Assembly (NCBI RefSeq): GCF_035917675.1
Contig: NZ_CP109104.1
Location: 3,100,001-3,164,000 of the forward strand
Length of the DNA: 64,000 nucleotides
Direction of reading: 5' to 3'
DNA from: Streptomyces sp. NBC_01775
GTDB lineage: Bacteria > Actinomycetota > Actinomycetes > Streptomycetales > Streptomycetaceae
The notes beneath the pieces were generated by a model. The model saw only the letters and a list, made by a program, of their open reading frames with translations. It did no database searches and was not told the DNA's origin. Positions 52,587 to 60,890 of the stretch are shown in pieces. The position numbers and the translations under genes were made by a program. Position 1 is the stretch's first letter; the number at the start of each line of letters is the position of its first letter.

Positions 52587-53111
52587 ATGTTCCTGGCGCT
52601 GGAGGACGACCCTCGGGAGAACGGGCCGAGTCCGGGGAACGAGCGCGAGACCCTGAAGGAGTTCCTGCGCTGCCAGCGCCTCACGCTGGAGATCAAATGC
52701 TCGGGCCTGGACGCGGAACAGCTCGCCCGGCGCGCCGTCGAGCCGTCCACGATGTCGCTGCTGGGTCTCGTCCGGCATCTGGCCGAGGTGGAGCGCAGCT
52801 GGTTCCGGCGCACGATGGCGGGCCTGGACGCGCCCAGGCTCTACCGCGGCCTTGAGCGGCCCGACGGCGACTTCGACGGCGCGGTCGCCGACCCCGCGGT
52901 CGTCGAGGAGGCGTGGGCGACGTGGCGCGCCGAGGCCGCCTTCACCGACCGCTTCATCGCCGAGGCCCCCGGACTCGATGTCGTCGGCGCGGACAAGGAC
53001 GACCCGGTCTCGCTGCGCGAGGTGGTGGTGCACCTCATCGAGGAGTACGCGCGCCACATGGGCCACGCCGACTTCCTCCGCGAGCTGATCGACGGCCGCC
53101 TCGGGCAGTGA
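52587..53111 (+). CDS. DinB/DUF664 family protein
   Basis: A 174-residue four-helix-bundle protein of the DinB superfamily. RETLKEFLRCQRLTLEIKCS, PSTMSLLGLVRHLAEVERSW with its His, and VVVHLIEEYARHMGHADFLR with two His provide the three metal-ligand histidines. Members are often thiol-S-transferases or mycothiol-dependent enzymes. ATG 52587 has AGAGGG five bases upstream; an earlier ATG at 52491 lacks conserved sequence. The family is normally cytoplasmic. Confidence 0.87.
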   Translation: MFLALEDDPRENGPSPGNERETLKEFLRCQRLTLEIKCSGLDAEQLARRAVEPSTMSLLGLVRHLAEVERSWFRRTMAGLDAPRLYRGLERPDGDFDGAVADPAVVEEAWATWRAEAAFTDRFIAEAPGLDVVGADKDDPVSLREVVVHLIEEYARHMGHADFLRELIDGRLGQ

Positions 53112-53151
53112 CCGGAGGGGCGGTCGGTGCGGTCGGGCGGCCCGCAGCCGC

Positions 53152-54066
53152 TCACCCGGCGCCGTACACCGGTTCGGGCTCGGGCGACTTGGCGAGCAGG
53201 TCGCGGACGGTGCCGTCCAGCTCCCCGGGCTCCCAGCGCGCGCCCTTGTCGGCCTGCGCCGCGCGCCGCCAGCCGTCCATGACGGTGACGCGGCCCGCCT
53301 CCGCTTCGAAGACGCGCCCGGTGACGCCCTCGGAGGCGTCCGAGCCGAGGTAGACGACCAGGGGCGAGACGTTCTCCGGTGCCATGGCGTCGAAGCCGCC
53401 GTCCTGGGGCGCGGCCATGTCCTCGGCGAAGGTCCGCTCGGTCATCCGGGTGCGCGCCGCCGGTGCGACGGCGTTGACCTGTACGCCGTAGCGGCCGAAC
53501 TCGGCGGCCGAGACGAGGGTCAGCGCGGCGATGCCCGCCTTGGCCGCCGCGTAGTTGCCCTGCCCGACGGCGCCCAGCAGGCCCGCGCCCGAGGAGGTGT
53601 TGACGACGCGCGCCCGGGGCACGCGGCCCGCCTTGGCCTCGGCACGCCAGTGTGCCGCCGCATGCTTCATGGGCAGGAAGTGGCCCTTGAGATGGACCCG
53701 GATGACGGCGTCCCAGTCGTCCTCGCCGAGATTGACGAGCATCCGGTCGCGCAGAAAGCCCGCGTTGTTGACGAGGGTGTCCAGCCGGCCGAAGCGGTCG
53801 AGCGCGGTGCGCACGAGGCGGGCGGCGCCGTCGGCTTCGGCGATGTCGTCGGTGGAGACGGCGGCCTCACCTCCCAGCAGCCGTATCTCGTCCGCCACCT
53901 GGGCTGCCGGGGTTTCGCCGCCCGCCTCGCCGTCCAGGGCGACGCCCAGGTCGTTGACGAGGACGCGCGCGCCCGCGCGGGCGAACGCGAGGGCGTGCGC
54001 CCGCCCCAGGCCCCGCCCCGCACCCGTGACGATGACTACGCGGTCTCGGGCGAGTCCTTGGTTCAT
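53152..54066 (-). CDS. SDR of the KstR2 regulon (Rv3548c-like)
   Basis: A 304-residue short-chain dehydrogenase: VVIVTGAGRGLGRAHALAFA, VLVNDLGVALDGEAGG, DTLVNNAGFLRDRMLVNL, Ser in VVNTSSGAGLLG and Tyr-Lys in NYAAAKAGIAALT. Length and pattern resemble mycobacterial Rv3548c, an SDR in the steroid C/D-ring gene set; the exact step is unknown. Long C-terminal tail after the SDR fold, also seen in that group. ATG 54066 has GAGGAG upstream. It follows the other SDR gene by 44 bp. Confidence 0.88.
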   Translation of the reverse strand: MNQGLARDRVVIVTGAGRGLGRAHALAFARAGARVLVNDLGVALDGEAGGETPAAQVADEIRLLGGEAAVSTDDIAEADGAARLVRTALDRFGRLDTLVNNAGFLRDRMLVNLGEDDWDAVIRVHLKGHFLPMKHAAAHWRAEAKAGRVPRARVVNTSSGAGLLGAVGQGNYAAAKAGIAALTLVSAAEFGRYGVQVNAVAPAARTRMTERTFAEDMAAPQDGGFDAMAPENVSPLVVYLGSDASEGVTGRVFEAEAGRVTVMDGWRRAAQADKGARWEPGELDGTVRDLLAKSPEPEPVYGAG

Positions 54067-54110
54067 CGCTGGCTCCTCGTTGTCGGGGGTCGCAGTGCTC
54101 CGGGCCGGGG

Positions 54111-54923
54111 TCACGCTCTCGCCTCGCCTTCGCTCTGGACCTCGCTGTCTCGTTCGCTCTCGCCTTCGCTCTCTCGTGCCGTCGTCTCGTGCAGGGCAAG
54201 CCGTTCGCCGCCGCCGTGGACCGCGAGGGAGGCGCCCGTGATGTAGCGGGCGCGCGGCGAGGCGAGGAAGACGCACGCCTCGCCCACCTCCTCCGGCTCG
54301 GCCAGCCGCCCCAGGGGGACGGTGCGGTCAAGGGCGGGGCCCAAGCCCTCCCCGCCTCCGAAGTGGTCCCGCAACCGCTCCGTCCCGACCATCCCGAGCA
54401 CCAGGGTGTTGACCCGGATCCCGTCCCCCGCCCACTCCGCCGCCATCGAACCCGCGAGCGACGCGAGCCCCGCCTTGGCCGCGCCGTACGCCGCCGTACC
54501 CGGCGAGGGGCGGGTGCCGCTCATGCTGCCGATCATCAGGATCACGCCGCCGCCCGGCTGTTGCCGCATGACGGGATGGACGGCGCGGGAGAGGTGCAGC
54601 GGCGCGAGGAGGTTCAGCTCGATGACCCGCGCGTGCCGGTGCGGCTCCCCTTCGGCCAGCGGGCGGTACGGCGTGCCGCCCGCGTTGTTGACCAGGACGT
54701 CGAGGCCGCCGTGGTCGCGCGCGACGCGGTGGACGAACTCCTCGGCGGCGGCCGGGTCGCGGACGTCGAGCGGCAGATAGCGGGCCTCCCGCCCCGCCGC
54801 CGCGAGGGGGCGCTCCGGCGCGTTGCGTCCGCACACGACGACCTCGGCCCCGTCCCGCAGGAACGCCCGTGCGACCCCCGCGCCGACGCCCCGGGTCCCG
54901 CCGGTGACGACCACCACGCTCAT
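54111..54923 (-). CDS. SDR of the KstR2 regulon (Rv3549c-like)
   Basis: A 270-residue short-chain dehydrogenase: VVVTGGTRGVGAGVARAF, DVLVNNAGGTPYRPLAEG, Ser in ILMIGSMSGTRPSPG, Tyr-Lys in AAYGAAKAGLASLA. It is similar to the Rv3549c type beside the ipd genes of mycobacteria. The last 25 residues are an Ser/Glu/Asp repeat (ESEGESERDSEVQSEG) not part of the fold. ATG 54923 has AAAGGGGAG upstream. It is the first gene of the reverse side, divergent from echA20 across the second KstR2-like site. Confidence 0.88.
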   Translation of the reverse strand: MSVVVVTGGTRGVGAGVARAFLRDGAEVVVCGRNAPERPLAAAGREARYLPLDVRDPAAAEEFVHRVARDHGGLDVLVNNAGGTPYRPLAEGEPHRHARVIELNLLAPLHLSRAVHPVMRQQPGGGVILMIGSMSGTRPSPGTAAYGAAKAGLASLAGSMAAEWAGDGIRVNTLVLGMVGTERLRDHFGGGEGLGPALDRTVPLGRLAEPEEVGEACVFLASPRARYITGASLAVHGGGERLALHETTARESEGESERDSEVQSEGEARA

Positions 54924-55064
54924 CGCTCTCCCCTTTTTTCGGTCACCGGCTTGACCGGTGACGCTGCTCCCTGCCGTAGCCGCCGCCCGCTGCCCACCAC
55001 CCGCTGCCGCCCGCCGTCCACTGCCCTCTTCCACGAGGTGCGGCACGCTGCTAGCTTCTCACCA

Positions 55065-55078
55065 AACAAACGTTAGGT
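55065..55078. promoter_or_regulatory. KstR2-like operator, right divergent promoter
   Basis: AACAAACGTTAGGT agrees with the left site (47306-47319) at 11 of 14 bases and lies in CACCAAACAAACGTTAGGTG, an imperfect inverted repeat. It sits 22 bp upstream of the echA20 ATG, where binding would block the promoter. Divergent from the two SDR genes. Confidence 0.6.
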
Positions 55079-55099
55079 GGAAAGGTAGCTGATCCCGCC

Positions 55100-55852
55100 A
55101 TGACTGTCTCCACCTCCACCCCACGCGACGGCGTCGCCGTGGTGACCGTCGACTTCCCACCGGTCAACGCCCTCCCGGTGCGCGGCTGGTACGACCTGGC
55201 GGCAGCCCTCACGGCGGCGGGCCGCGACCCAGGCACCCGTGTGGTCGTCCTCACCGGCGCGGGCAGGGGCTTCAACGCGGGCGTCGACATCAAGGAGATG
55301 CGGCGCACCGAGGGCCACGAGGCACTCATCGGTGCCAACCGCGGCTGCTTCGCGGCGTTCGCCGCCGTCTACGAGTGCGAGGTCCCGGTGATCGCCGCCG
55401 TGCACGGCCACTGCCTCGGCGGCGGCATCGGCCTCATCGGCAACGCCGACGCGCTGGTGGCCACCGAGGACGCCACGTTCGGCCTGCCCGAGCTGGACCG
55501 GGGCGCGCTCGGAGCCGCCACCCACCTCGCGCGGCTGCTGCCCGCCCATCTGATGCGTCCGCTCTACTACACCGGCCGCACCCTCACCGCGCGCGAACTG
55601 CACCGGCACGGCGCGGTCTGGGAGATCGCCCCGGACCGGGCCGCGCTGCGGGAGTGCGCCCTGGAGCTGGCGGGGCAGATCGCGGCGAAGGACGGCTATC
55701 TGCTGCGGCTGGCCAAGGAGGCGATCAACGGGATCGACCCGGTCGATGTGCGCCGCAGCTACCGCTTCGAGCAGGGCTTCACCTTCGAGGCGAACCTCTC
55801 CGGCGTCGCGGCCCGGCACCGCGCCGCCTTCGCCGGCGGGGAGGGGAAGTGA
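55100..55852 (+). CDS. echA20: EchA20-type ring hydrolase
   Basis: A 250-residue crotonase-fold enzyme: VDFPPVNALPVRGWYDLAAA, GRGFNAGVDIKEMRRTEGHE, then NRGCFAAFAAVYECEVPVIA, HGHCLGGGIGLIGNADALV and TFGLPELDRGALGAATHLAR, ending with RFEQGFTFEANLSGVAARHR. These follow mycobacterial EchA20 almost residue for residue. EchA20 hydrolytically opens ring D of HIEC-CoA, giving COCHEA-CoA. ATG 55100 lies right behind the KstR2-like site; the next gene starts within two bases of its stop. Confidence 0.93.
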   Translation: MTVSTSTPRDGVAVVTVDFPPVNALPVRGWYDLAAALTAAGRDPGTRVVVLTGAGRGFNAGVDIKEMRRTEGHEALIGANRGCFAAFAAVYECEVPVIAAVHGHCLGGGIGLIGNADALVATEDATFGLPELDRGALGAATHLARLLPAHLMRPLYYTGRTLTARELHRHGAVWEIAPDRAALRECALELAGQIAAKDGYLLRLAKEAINGIDPVDVRRSYRFEQGFTFEANLSGVAARHRAAFAGGEGK

Positions 55853-55853
55853 G

Positions 55854-56783
55854 ATGGACACGACGCCGAAACCGCCGAAACCGCTGACACTCGATCAGTT
55901 CGCGGCCCGAATCGAGTCCGGGTCGACCCTCGGAATCGGCGGCTGGGGCGCGCGACGCAAGCCGATGGCGCTGGTCAGAGCGCTGCTGCGGACGGACGTC
56001 ACGGATCTGACGGTGATCTCCTGCGGCGGCCCCGACGTCGGATTGCTGGCGGCGGCCGGACGGATCCGCAAGCTCGTCGCGCCCTTCGTGACGCTCGATT
56101 CGGTCCCGCTGGAGCCGCACTTCCGCACCGCACGCCAGTCCGGGGCCTTCGCGTTCGAGGAGTGGGACGAGTCGATGTTCCTGTGGGGGCTGACGGCCGC
56201 CGCGCACCGGCTGCCGTTCATGCCCGTACGCGGCGGCCTCGGCTCCGACGTACCGCGCCACAACCCCCGGCTGCGCACGGTCACCTCGCCCTACGAGGAC
56301 GGCGAGACGCTGATGGCGGCGCCCGCGCTGCGGATGGATGCGGCCCTGGTCCACATGAACCGCGCCGACCGTCGCGGCAACGGGCAGTCGCTGGGGCCCG
56401 ACCCCTTCTTCGACGACCTGTTCACCGAAGCGGCGGACCGCGCGTACGTGTCCTGCGAGCGGCTCGTGGACCGCTTCGAGGGGCCGCCACAGACCCTGCT
56501 GGTGCAGCGGCAGAACGTCACCGGCGTCCTGCACACCCCGCACGGCGCGCACTTCACCGCCTGCGCCCCCGACTACGGCCGCGACGAGGCGTTCCAGCGC
56601 GCCTACGTCCGGGCCGCGGCGGATCCCGCGGCCTGGCGGGAGTTCGAGGCCCGCTTCCTGGCCGGGGACGAGGCGGCCTACCAGCGGGCCGTCGACGACT
56701 TCGCAACGGACCTCCATGGCGCCCCCGCGGCCGGTCTCCGTGACACCCCCGCAGACCGCCCCGGACGAGAGGAGTCCGCGTGA
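55854..56783 (+). CDS. ipdA: IpdA, CoA-transferase-type hydrolase subunit A
   Basis: A 309-residue subunit of the class I CoA-transferase fold: ARIESGSTLGIGGWGARRKP, TVISCGGPDVGLLAAAGRIR, FRTARQSGAFAFEEWDESMF and GGLGSDVPRHNPRLRTV. It matches IpdA of mycobacteria. IpdAB hydrolyses ring C of COCHEA-CoA, and unlike true CoA-transferases lacks the catalytic Glu of that family. ATG 55854 has GGAGGGG upstream. Its stop overlaps ipdB by 4 bp. Confidence 0.93.
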   Translation: MDTTPKPPKPLTLDQFAARIESGSTLGIGGWGARRKPMALVRALLRTDVTDLTVISCGGPDVGLLAAAGRIRKLVAPFVTLDSVPLEPHFRTARQSGAFAFEEWDESMFLWGLTAAAHRLPFMPVRGGLGSDVPRHNPRLRTVTSPYEDGETLMAAPALRMDAALVHMNRADRRGNGQSLGPDPFFDDLFTEAADRAYVSCERLVDRFEGPPQTLLVQRQNVTGVLHTPHGAHFTACAPDYGRDEAFQRAYVRAAADPAAWREFEARFLAGDEAAYQRAVDDFATDLHGAPAAGLRDTPADRPGREESA

Positions 56784-57556
56784 CGAGCACGCGCACGAGC
56801 CCCGACACCCTCGCCCACGCCCCCACCCGCGCCGAGATCTGCGTCGTCGCCTGCGCCGAGGCCTGGCGCGGCGACGGGGAGGTGCTGGCGGCGACAGCGG
56901 GCACCGTTCCGGCGCTCGGGGCGCGGCTGGCGCGGCTGACGTTCAGCCCCGACCTGCTCCTGACGGACGGTGAGGCCCTGCTGCTGGCCACGCCCGAGGA
57001 CCCGGAGAGCGTCGAGGGCTGGCTGCCGTACCGCAAGCACCTGTCGCTGGCGGCGCGCGGCAAGCGGCACATGATGATGGGTGCCAGTCAGCTGGACCGT
57101 TACGGCAACCAGAACATCTCCTGCATCGGCGACTGGGCACGCCCCGAGCGCCAGCTCCTCGGCTCGCGCGGCGCGCCCTCCAACACCGTCAACCACCCCG
57201 TCTCGTACTGGGTGCCCAGGCACTCCACCCGGGTCTTCGTCGAACGCGTGGACGTGGTCAGCGGCGTCGGCCACGACCGCGCCGTCGAGGCGGGCCCGGC
57301 CGCCACGCGCTTCCACGGGCTGCGGCGCGTGGTGACCGACCTGGCCGTGTTCGACTTCGCCGCGCCGCGGCACCGGATGCGGCTGGCGAGCGTGCATCCG
57401 GGCGTGACGGTGGAGCAGGTGCGCGAGCGCACCGGATTCCCGCTGGAAACCACCGGCGAGGTCCCCCTCACCCGCGAGCCCACCCCCGCCGAACTGCGGC
57501 TGATCCGCGAGGTGCTGGACCCGCACGGCGCCCGGGACCGCGAGGTCAGGGCGTGA
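56780..57556 (+). CDS. ipdB: IpdB, CoA-transferase-type hydrolase subunit B
   Basis: A 258-residue partner of IpdA: TRAEICVVACAEAWRGDGEV, TDGEALLLATPEDPESVEGW, HMMMGASQLDRYGNQNISCI, and RHSTRVFVERVDVVSGVGHD. GTG 56780 overlaps the ipdA stop (GTGA), and its own stop overlaps ipdC the same way, so A, B and C are made in fixed ratio. The complex forms a heterotetramer. Catalytic assignment follows the mycobacterial enzyme. Confidence 0.92.
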   Translation: MTSTRTSPDTLAHAPTRAEICVVACAEAWRGDGEVLAATAGTVPALGARLARLTFSPDLLLTDGEALLLATPEDPESVEGWLPYRKHLSLAARGKRHMMMGASQLDRYGNQNISCIGDWARPERQLLGSRGAPSNTVNHPVSYWVPRHSTRVFVERVDVVSGVGHDRAVEAGPAATRFHGLRRVVTDLAVFDFAAPRHRMRLASVHPGVTVEQVRERTGFPLETTGEVPLTREPTPAELRLIREVLDPHGARDREVRA

Positions 57557-58635
57557 GCGCGCCGCTGGACCCCGCCCCGCTCAGCACGCCGCTCACCCGG
57601 CTGGTGGGCGTACGCCATCCGCTGGTGCAGACCGGCATGGGCTGGGTGGCGGGCCCCCGCCTGGTCTCCGCGACGGCCCGGGCCGGGGCGCTGGGCATCC
57701 TGGCCTCGGCGACGATGACGCTGCCGCAACTGCGCGAGGCCGTACGGGAGGTCAAGTCCCGCACCGAGGCGCCCTTCGGCGTCAACCTGCGCGCCGACGC
57801 GGGTGACGCGGGCGAGCGCGTGCGGCTGCTGATCGAGGAGGGCGTGCGCGTGGCCTCGTTCGCGCTGGCCCCCTCCCAGGAGCTGATCGGCCGCCTCAAG
57901 GACGCGGGGACCGTCGTCATCCCCTCGGTCGGCGCGGTGCGGCACGCCGAGAAGGTCGCCGCGTGGGGCGCCGACGCCGTACTGGTACAGGGCGGCGAGG
58001 GCGGCGGCCACACCGGACAGGTCGCCACCTCGGTGCTGCTGCCGCAGGTCGTGGACGCGGTCGGGGTGCCCGTCATCGGCGCCGGCGGCTTCTACGACGG
58101 CCGGGGCCTGGCCGCCGCGCTGTGCTATGGCGCGGCCGGCGCGGCGATGGGCACCCGCTTCCTGCTCACCAAGGAGTCGACCGTCCCGGACGCGGTGAAG
58201 GAGCGCTATCTGGCGGCGCGGGTCACCGATGTCACCGTCACCACGAAGGTGGACGGACTGCCGCACCGGATGCTGCGCAGCGACATGGTCGCGGCCCTGG
58301 AGTCCTCGGGCCGGATTGCCTCGCTGCTGCGGGCCGTGCGGCACGCGGCGGCCTTCAAGAAGCACTCGGGTCTGTCCTGGACGGCCATGCTCCGCGACGG
58401 CCGCGCCCTGCGCCACGGCAAGGGCCTGACCCTCAGCCAGACTCTGCTGGCCGCCAACACTCCCATGCTGCTGCGAGCGGCGATGGTCGAGGGCAGCACG
58501 GACGCGGGCGTCATGGCCTCGGGCCAGGTGGCGGGCCTCATCGCAGACCTGCCGACCGTCGCCGAGCTGGTGGCGGCGACGGTCGGCCAGGCCACCGCGC
58601 GCCTGACGGAGCTGGCCGCACGGGCCGGCCCCTGA
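57553..58635 (+). CDS. ipdC: IpdC, nitronate monooxygenase-family flavoenzyme
   Basis: A 360-residue FMN-binding TIM barrel of the 2-nitropropane dioxygenase family: LVQTGMGWVAGPRLVSATAR, GILASATMTLPQLREAV, VLVQGGEGGGHTGQVATSV (flavin phosphate loop), VIGAGGFYDGRGLAAAL and GAAGAAMGTRFLLTKEST. In steroid catabolism IpdC oxidises the HIP-derived CoA ester to the unsaturated HIEC-CoA that EchA20 opens. GTG 57553 overlaps ipdB. It ends the forward operon; a 32-bp repeat follows. Confidence 0.92.
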   Translation: MSAPLDPAPLSTPLTRLVGVRHPLVQTGMGWVAGPRLVSATARAGALGILASATMTLPQLREAVREVKSRTEAPFGVNLRADAGDAGERVRLLIEEGVRVASFALAPSQELIGRLKDAGTVVIPSVGAVRHAEKVAAWGADAVLVQGGEGGGHTGQVATSVLLPQVVDAVGVPVIGAGGFYDGRGLAAALCYGAAGAAMGTRFLLTKESTVPDAVKERYLAARVTDVTVTTKVDGLPHRMLRSDMVAALESSGRIASLLRAVRHAAAFKKHSGLSWTAMLRDGRALRHGKGLTLSQTLLAANTPMLLRAAMVEGSTDAGVMASGQVAGLIADLPTVAELVAATVGQATARLTELAARAGP

Positions 58636-58643
58636 GCGCGAAG

Positions 58644-58734
58644 CCGAGGCCACCGCGAGGCGAGGTCACCGCCGACCGAGGCCACCGCGAGGCGAGGTCA
58701 CCGCCGACCGAGGCCACCGCGAGGCGAGGTCAGC
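58644..58734. repeat. 32-bp tandem repeat, about 2.8 copies
   Basis: CCGAGGCCACCGCGAGGCGA... recurs exactly at 58644, 58676 and 58708, with a looser partial copy to about 58750. It fills the gap between convergent ipdC and the NADAR gene. The units are contiguous, so it is not a CRISPR array. It may help terminate transcription. Confidence 0.9.
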
Positions 58735-58745
58735 AGGAGGCGAGG

Positions 58746-59342
58746 TCACCGCGCCGGCGTCGCGCGGGTCTCCATGAGCGCGAAGCCGAGGAGGTTGAGG
58801 CCGCGCCAGCGGTCGGGGTTCGCGGCGCGCGGATCGTCGGCCGCCAGACCGATCCCCCAGACGCGGTCCAGCGGGCTGGCCTCCACCAGCACCCGTCCCG
58901 CTGTACCCAGCAGGAACTCCCCCAGCGCCGGGTCCTGCCCGAACTTGGCCATGGACGCCTGTACGACGATGCCGTACCGCTCGCGCTCCCACACCCGCTC
59001 GTCGAAGCCGCGCACCTGACGGCCCAGCGCCTTGGCCGCACCCGGATGCGGAGCCGCGAGCACGCGCTCCTCGGTCTCCGCGTCGCCGAACAGCCGGGCC
59101 TTCGCGGCCATCATGAAGTGCTCCGCGCTGCTGTATCCGACGCCGTCCGCCGTGAACCGCGCCGGCCACCACTGGCTCAGACACCCGGGACCGAGCCCGC
59201 CGCGGCCGGGCGGGTGGTGCCCCCAGAAGAAGAGGTACTTGGCCCGCGGCCCGCTCCGTACGCTGCGGCGCAGCTCCGTCACGTCCCGCGCCGCCGTGGC
59301 CCCCGTCCCGCCCACACCGTTCACCTTCCTCACCTCGCTCAC
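58746..59342 (-). CDS. NADAR (YbiA-like) family protein
   Basis: A 198-residue protein of the NADAR family: YLFFWGHHPPGRGGLGPGCL, SQWWPARFTADGVGYSSAEH, FMMAAKARLFGDAETEERVL, AKALGRQVRGFDERVWERER and VWGIGLAADDPRA. These contain the conserved Trp, Glu and Asp residues of N-glycosidases that remove ADP-ribose-type or riboflavin-derived adducts. The start is taken as GTG 59342, with GGAGG seven bases upstream; earlier codons lack a ribosome site. Convergent with ipdC. Confidence 0.9.
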   Translation of the reverse strand: MSEVRKVNGVGGTGATAARDVTELRRSVRSGPRAKYLFFWGHHPPGRGGLGPGCLSQWWPARFTADGVGYSSAEHFMMAAKARLFGDAETEERVLAAPHPGAAKALGRQVRGFDERVWERERYGIVVQASMAKFGQDPALGEFLLGTAGRVLVEASPLDRVWGIGLAADDPRAANPDRWRGLNLLGFALMETRATPAR

Positions 59343-59560
59343 CTCCGGACCTCCGGACCTCCGGCCCGCACCCTGGCAGAGCCGGCCCTCCGCCACCAGG
59401 CAATTTCGCGGGAAGCCGGACGAGACGCCGAGCGGCCCTCACCCGGGTCGCCCGGCGCGTCGAACTGACGGCGCGTCAGCACATGCGCTCAGACTGGTAC
59501 CGGGAATCCCGTCCTACAAGCATCCCGGGGCCCGCCACCCCGCCACCCGACGGAGCGCGC

Positions 59561-60388
59561 ATGGCCAGCAGGAAGAACCTCTCCATCGACCGGACCGCTC
59601 TCGCCCACAAGGCCCGCTACGCCGTGGCACACCCGCAGCGGATCCCGGCGCACGTCCGGCGCGCGGTCCGGGACCGCTGGCTGGCCCTCAAGCACCGCGA
59701 CCACGTCGGCTACTACCGCGCCGTGATGGCCTCCGACACCCGGCGCGACCCGGAGGCCGCGGTCGGCAGCGCCACCCACAAGGGCTGGCTGAAGCTGGGC
59801 GAGCTGCAATTCGCGTACCTGTGCGAGCACGGCCTCACGCCGCACTCACGCCTGCTCGACATCGGCTGCGGCAACCTGCGCGCGGGCTGGCGCCTGATCG
59901 ACTACCTGGAGCCGGGCCACTACTACGGCATCGACATCTCGCCCGACGTGCTGATCGCCGCCAAGCGCACCCTGACGACCCACAGCCTCCAGGACAGGCT
60001 TCCGCATCTGACCCTCGTCCAGGACCTGACCCTGGACTTCCTGCCCGAGGGGCACTTCGACGTCGTCCACGCGCACAGCGTCTTCTCACACTCCCCGATC
60101 GAGATCATCGACGAGTGCCTGGCCCATGTGGGCAGGGTGCTGGCACCCGGCGGCTTCTTCGACTTCACGTTCGACCGCACCGTAGGCCCCGAACACCAGG
60201 TGCTGCGCGAGGACTTCTACTACCGCACCGAGACCCTGACGGGCCTCGCCGCACGGCACGGGCTGCGGGCCCGCTTCATGGAGGACTGGGAGCGGCTCGG
60301 CCACGGCCAGTCCAAGATCCGTGTGACGGCGGAACCGGCGACCCCCTCCCCCGCACCGGAGCGGGACCGGACCGCCGCTCAGCCGTGA
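59561..60388 (+). CDS. Class I SAM-dependent methyltransferase
   Basis: A 275-residue methyltransferase. Motif I is SRLLDIGCGNLRAGWRLIDY (about 104-122), acidic end of strand 2 is YYGIDISPDVL, motif post I FDVVHAHSVFSHSPIEII, and LAPGGFFDFTFDRTVG. A basic, helical N-terminus (AHKARYAVAHPQRIPAHVRR) comes first. The acceptor substrate is unknown. ATG 59561 has GGAG at good spacing. Ends 10 bp inside the convergent VOC gene. Confidence 0.87.
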   Translation: MASRKNLSIDRTALAHKARYAVAHPQRIPAHVRRAVRDRWLALKHRDHVGYYRAVMASDTRRDPEAAVGSATHKGWLKLGELQFAYLCEHGLTPHSRLLDIGCGNLRAGWRLIDYLEPGHYYGIDISPDVLIAAKRTLTTHSLQDRLPHLTLVQDLTLDFLPEGHFDVVHAHSVFSHSPIEIIDECLAHVGRVLAPGGFFDFTFDRTVGPEHQVLREDFYYRTETLTGLAARHGLRARFMEDWERLGHGQSKIRVTAEPATPSPAPERDRTAAQP

Positions 60389-60786
60389 GCGGTGCCGGTG
60401 CCCTGAGCCGTTTCGTTGCCGTGAGCGGTGTCGATGACGCAGAAGACGTTGCCCTCGGTATCCGCCAGGACGACGAAATCCGCGTCCTCCGGATAGAGGT
60501 CCCACTCGACGCGGCGCGCCCCGAGGGCGACCAGCCGCTCGACCTCGGCCGCCTGGCCGGCGGCGTCCCCCGCGTACAGGTCCAGGTGTATGCGCGGATG
60601 CTCCTGGGGCGGCGTCCCGCTCAGACCCAGTGCGAGCTGGACCCCGGACGCCCCGCCCTCGGGCACCAGCACCACCCAGTCGTCCGCCATCTCCTCGCGG
60701 GGGACAAGCCCCAGGGCAGCCGTCCAGAACGCCGCCGCACGCGGCACGTCCGAGGCGCCCATCACCACTGATCCGACTCTCAGCAT
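60379..60786 (-). CDS. VOC (glyoxalase-like) superfamily protein
   Basis: A 135-residue vicinal-oxygen-chelate protein: VVMGASDVPRAAAFWTAALG, DDWVVLVPEGGASGVQLALG, HPRIHLDLYAGDAAGQAAEV, and DFVVLADTEGNVFCVIDTAH. The His in HLDL and Glu in EGNVF are typical metal ligands. The family includes fosfomycin- and bleomycin-resistance-like and lactoylglutathione lyase-like members; this one's substrate is not known. The last 12 residues are a Gly/Thr/His repeat. Ribosome site is weak. Confidence 0.87.
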   Translation of the reverse strand: MLRVGSVVMGASDVPRAAAFWTAALGLVPREEMADDWVVLVPEGGASGVQLALGLSGTPPQEHPRIHLDLYAGDAAGQAAEVERLVALGARRVEWDLYPEDADFVVLADTEGNVFCVIDTAHGNETAQGTGTAHG

Positions 60787-60890
60787 GCGCCCACCCAAGC
60801 AGGCCCCACTGACAGCCGCTCCTCTCCTCCACCGCACCGGCCCGTCCTCCGGCGGCCGACCGGGACGCCCACCGGCGCGGAGTTCTTAGG

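Noticed and set aside
58644..58750. Possible CRISPR array
   Set aside because: Units of 32 bp are contiguous with no unique spacers and no cas genes nearby.
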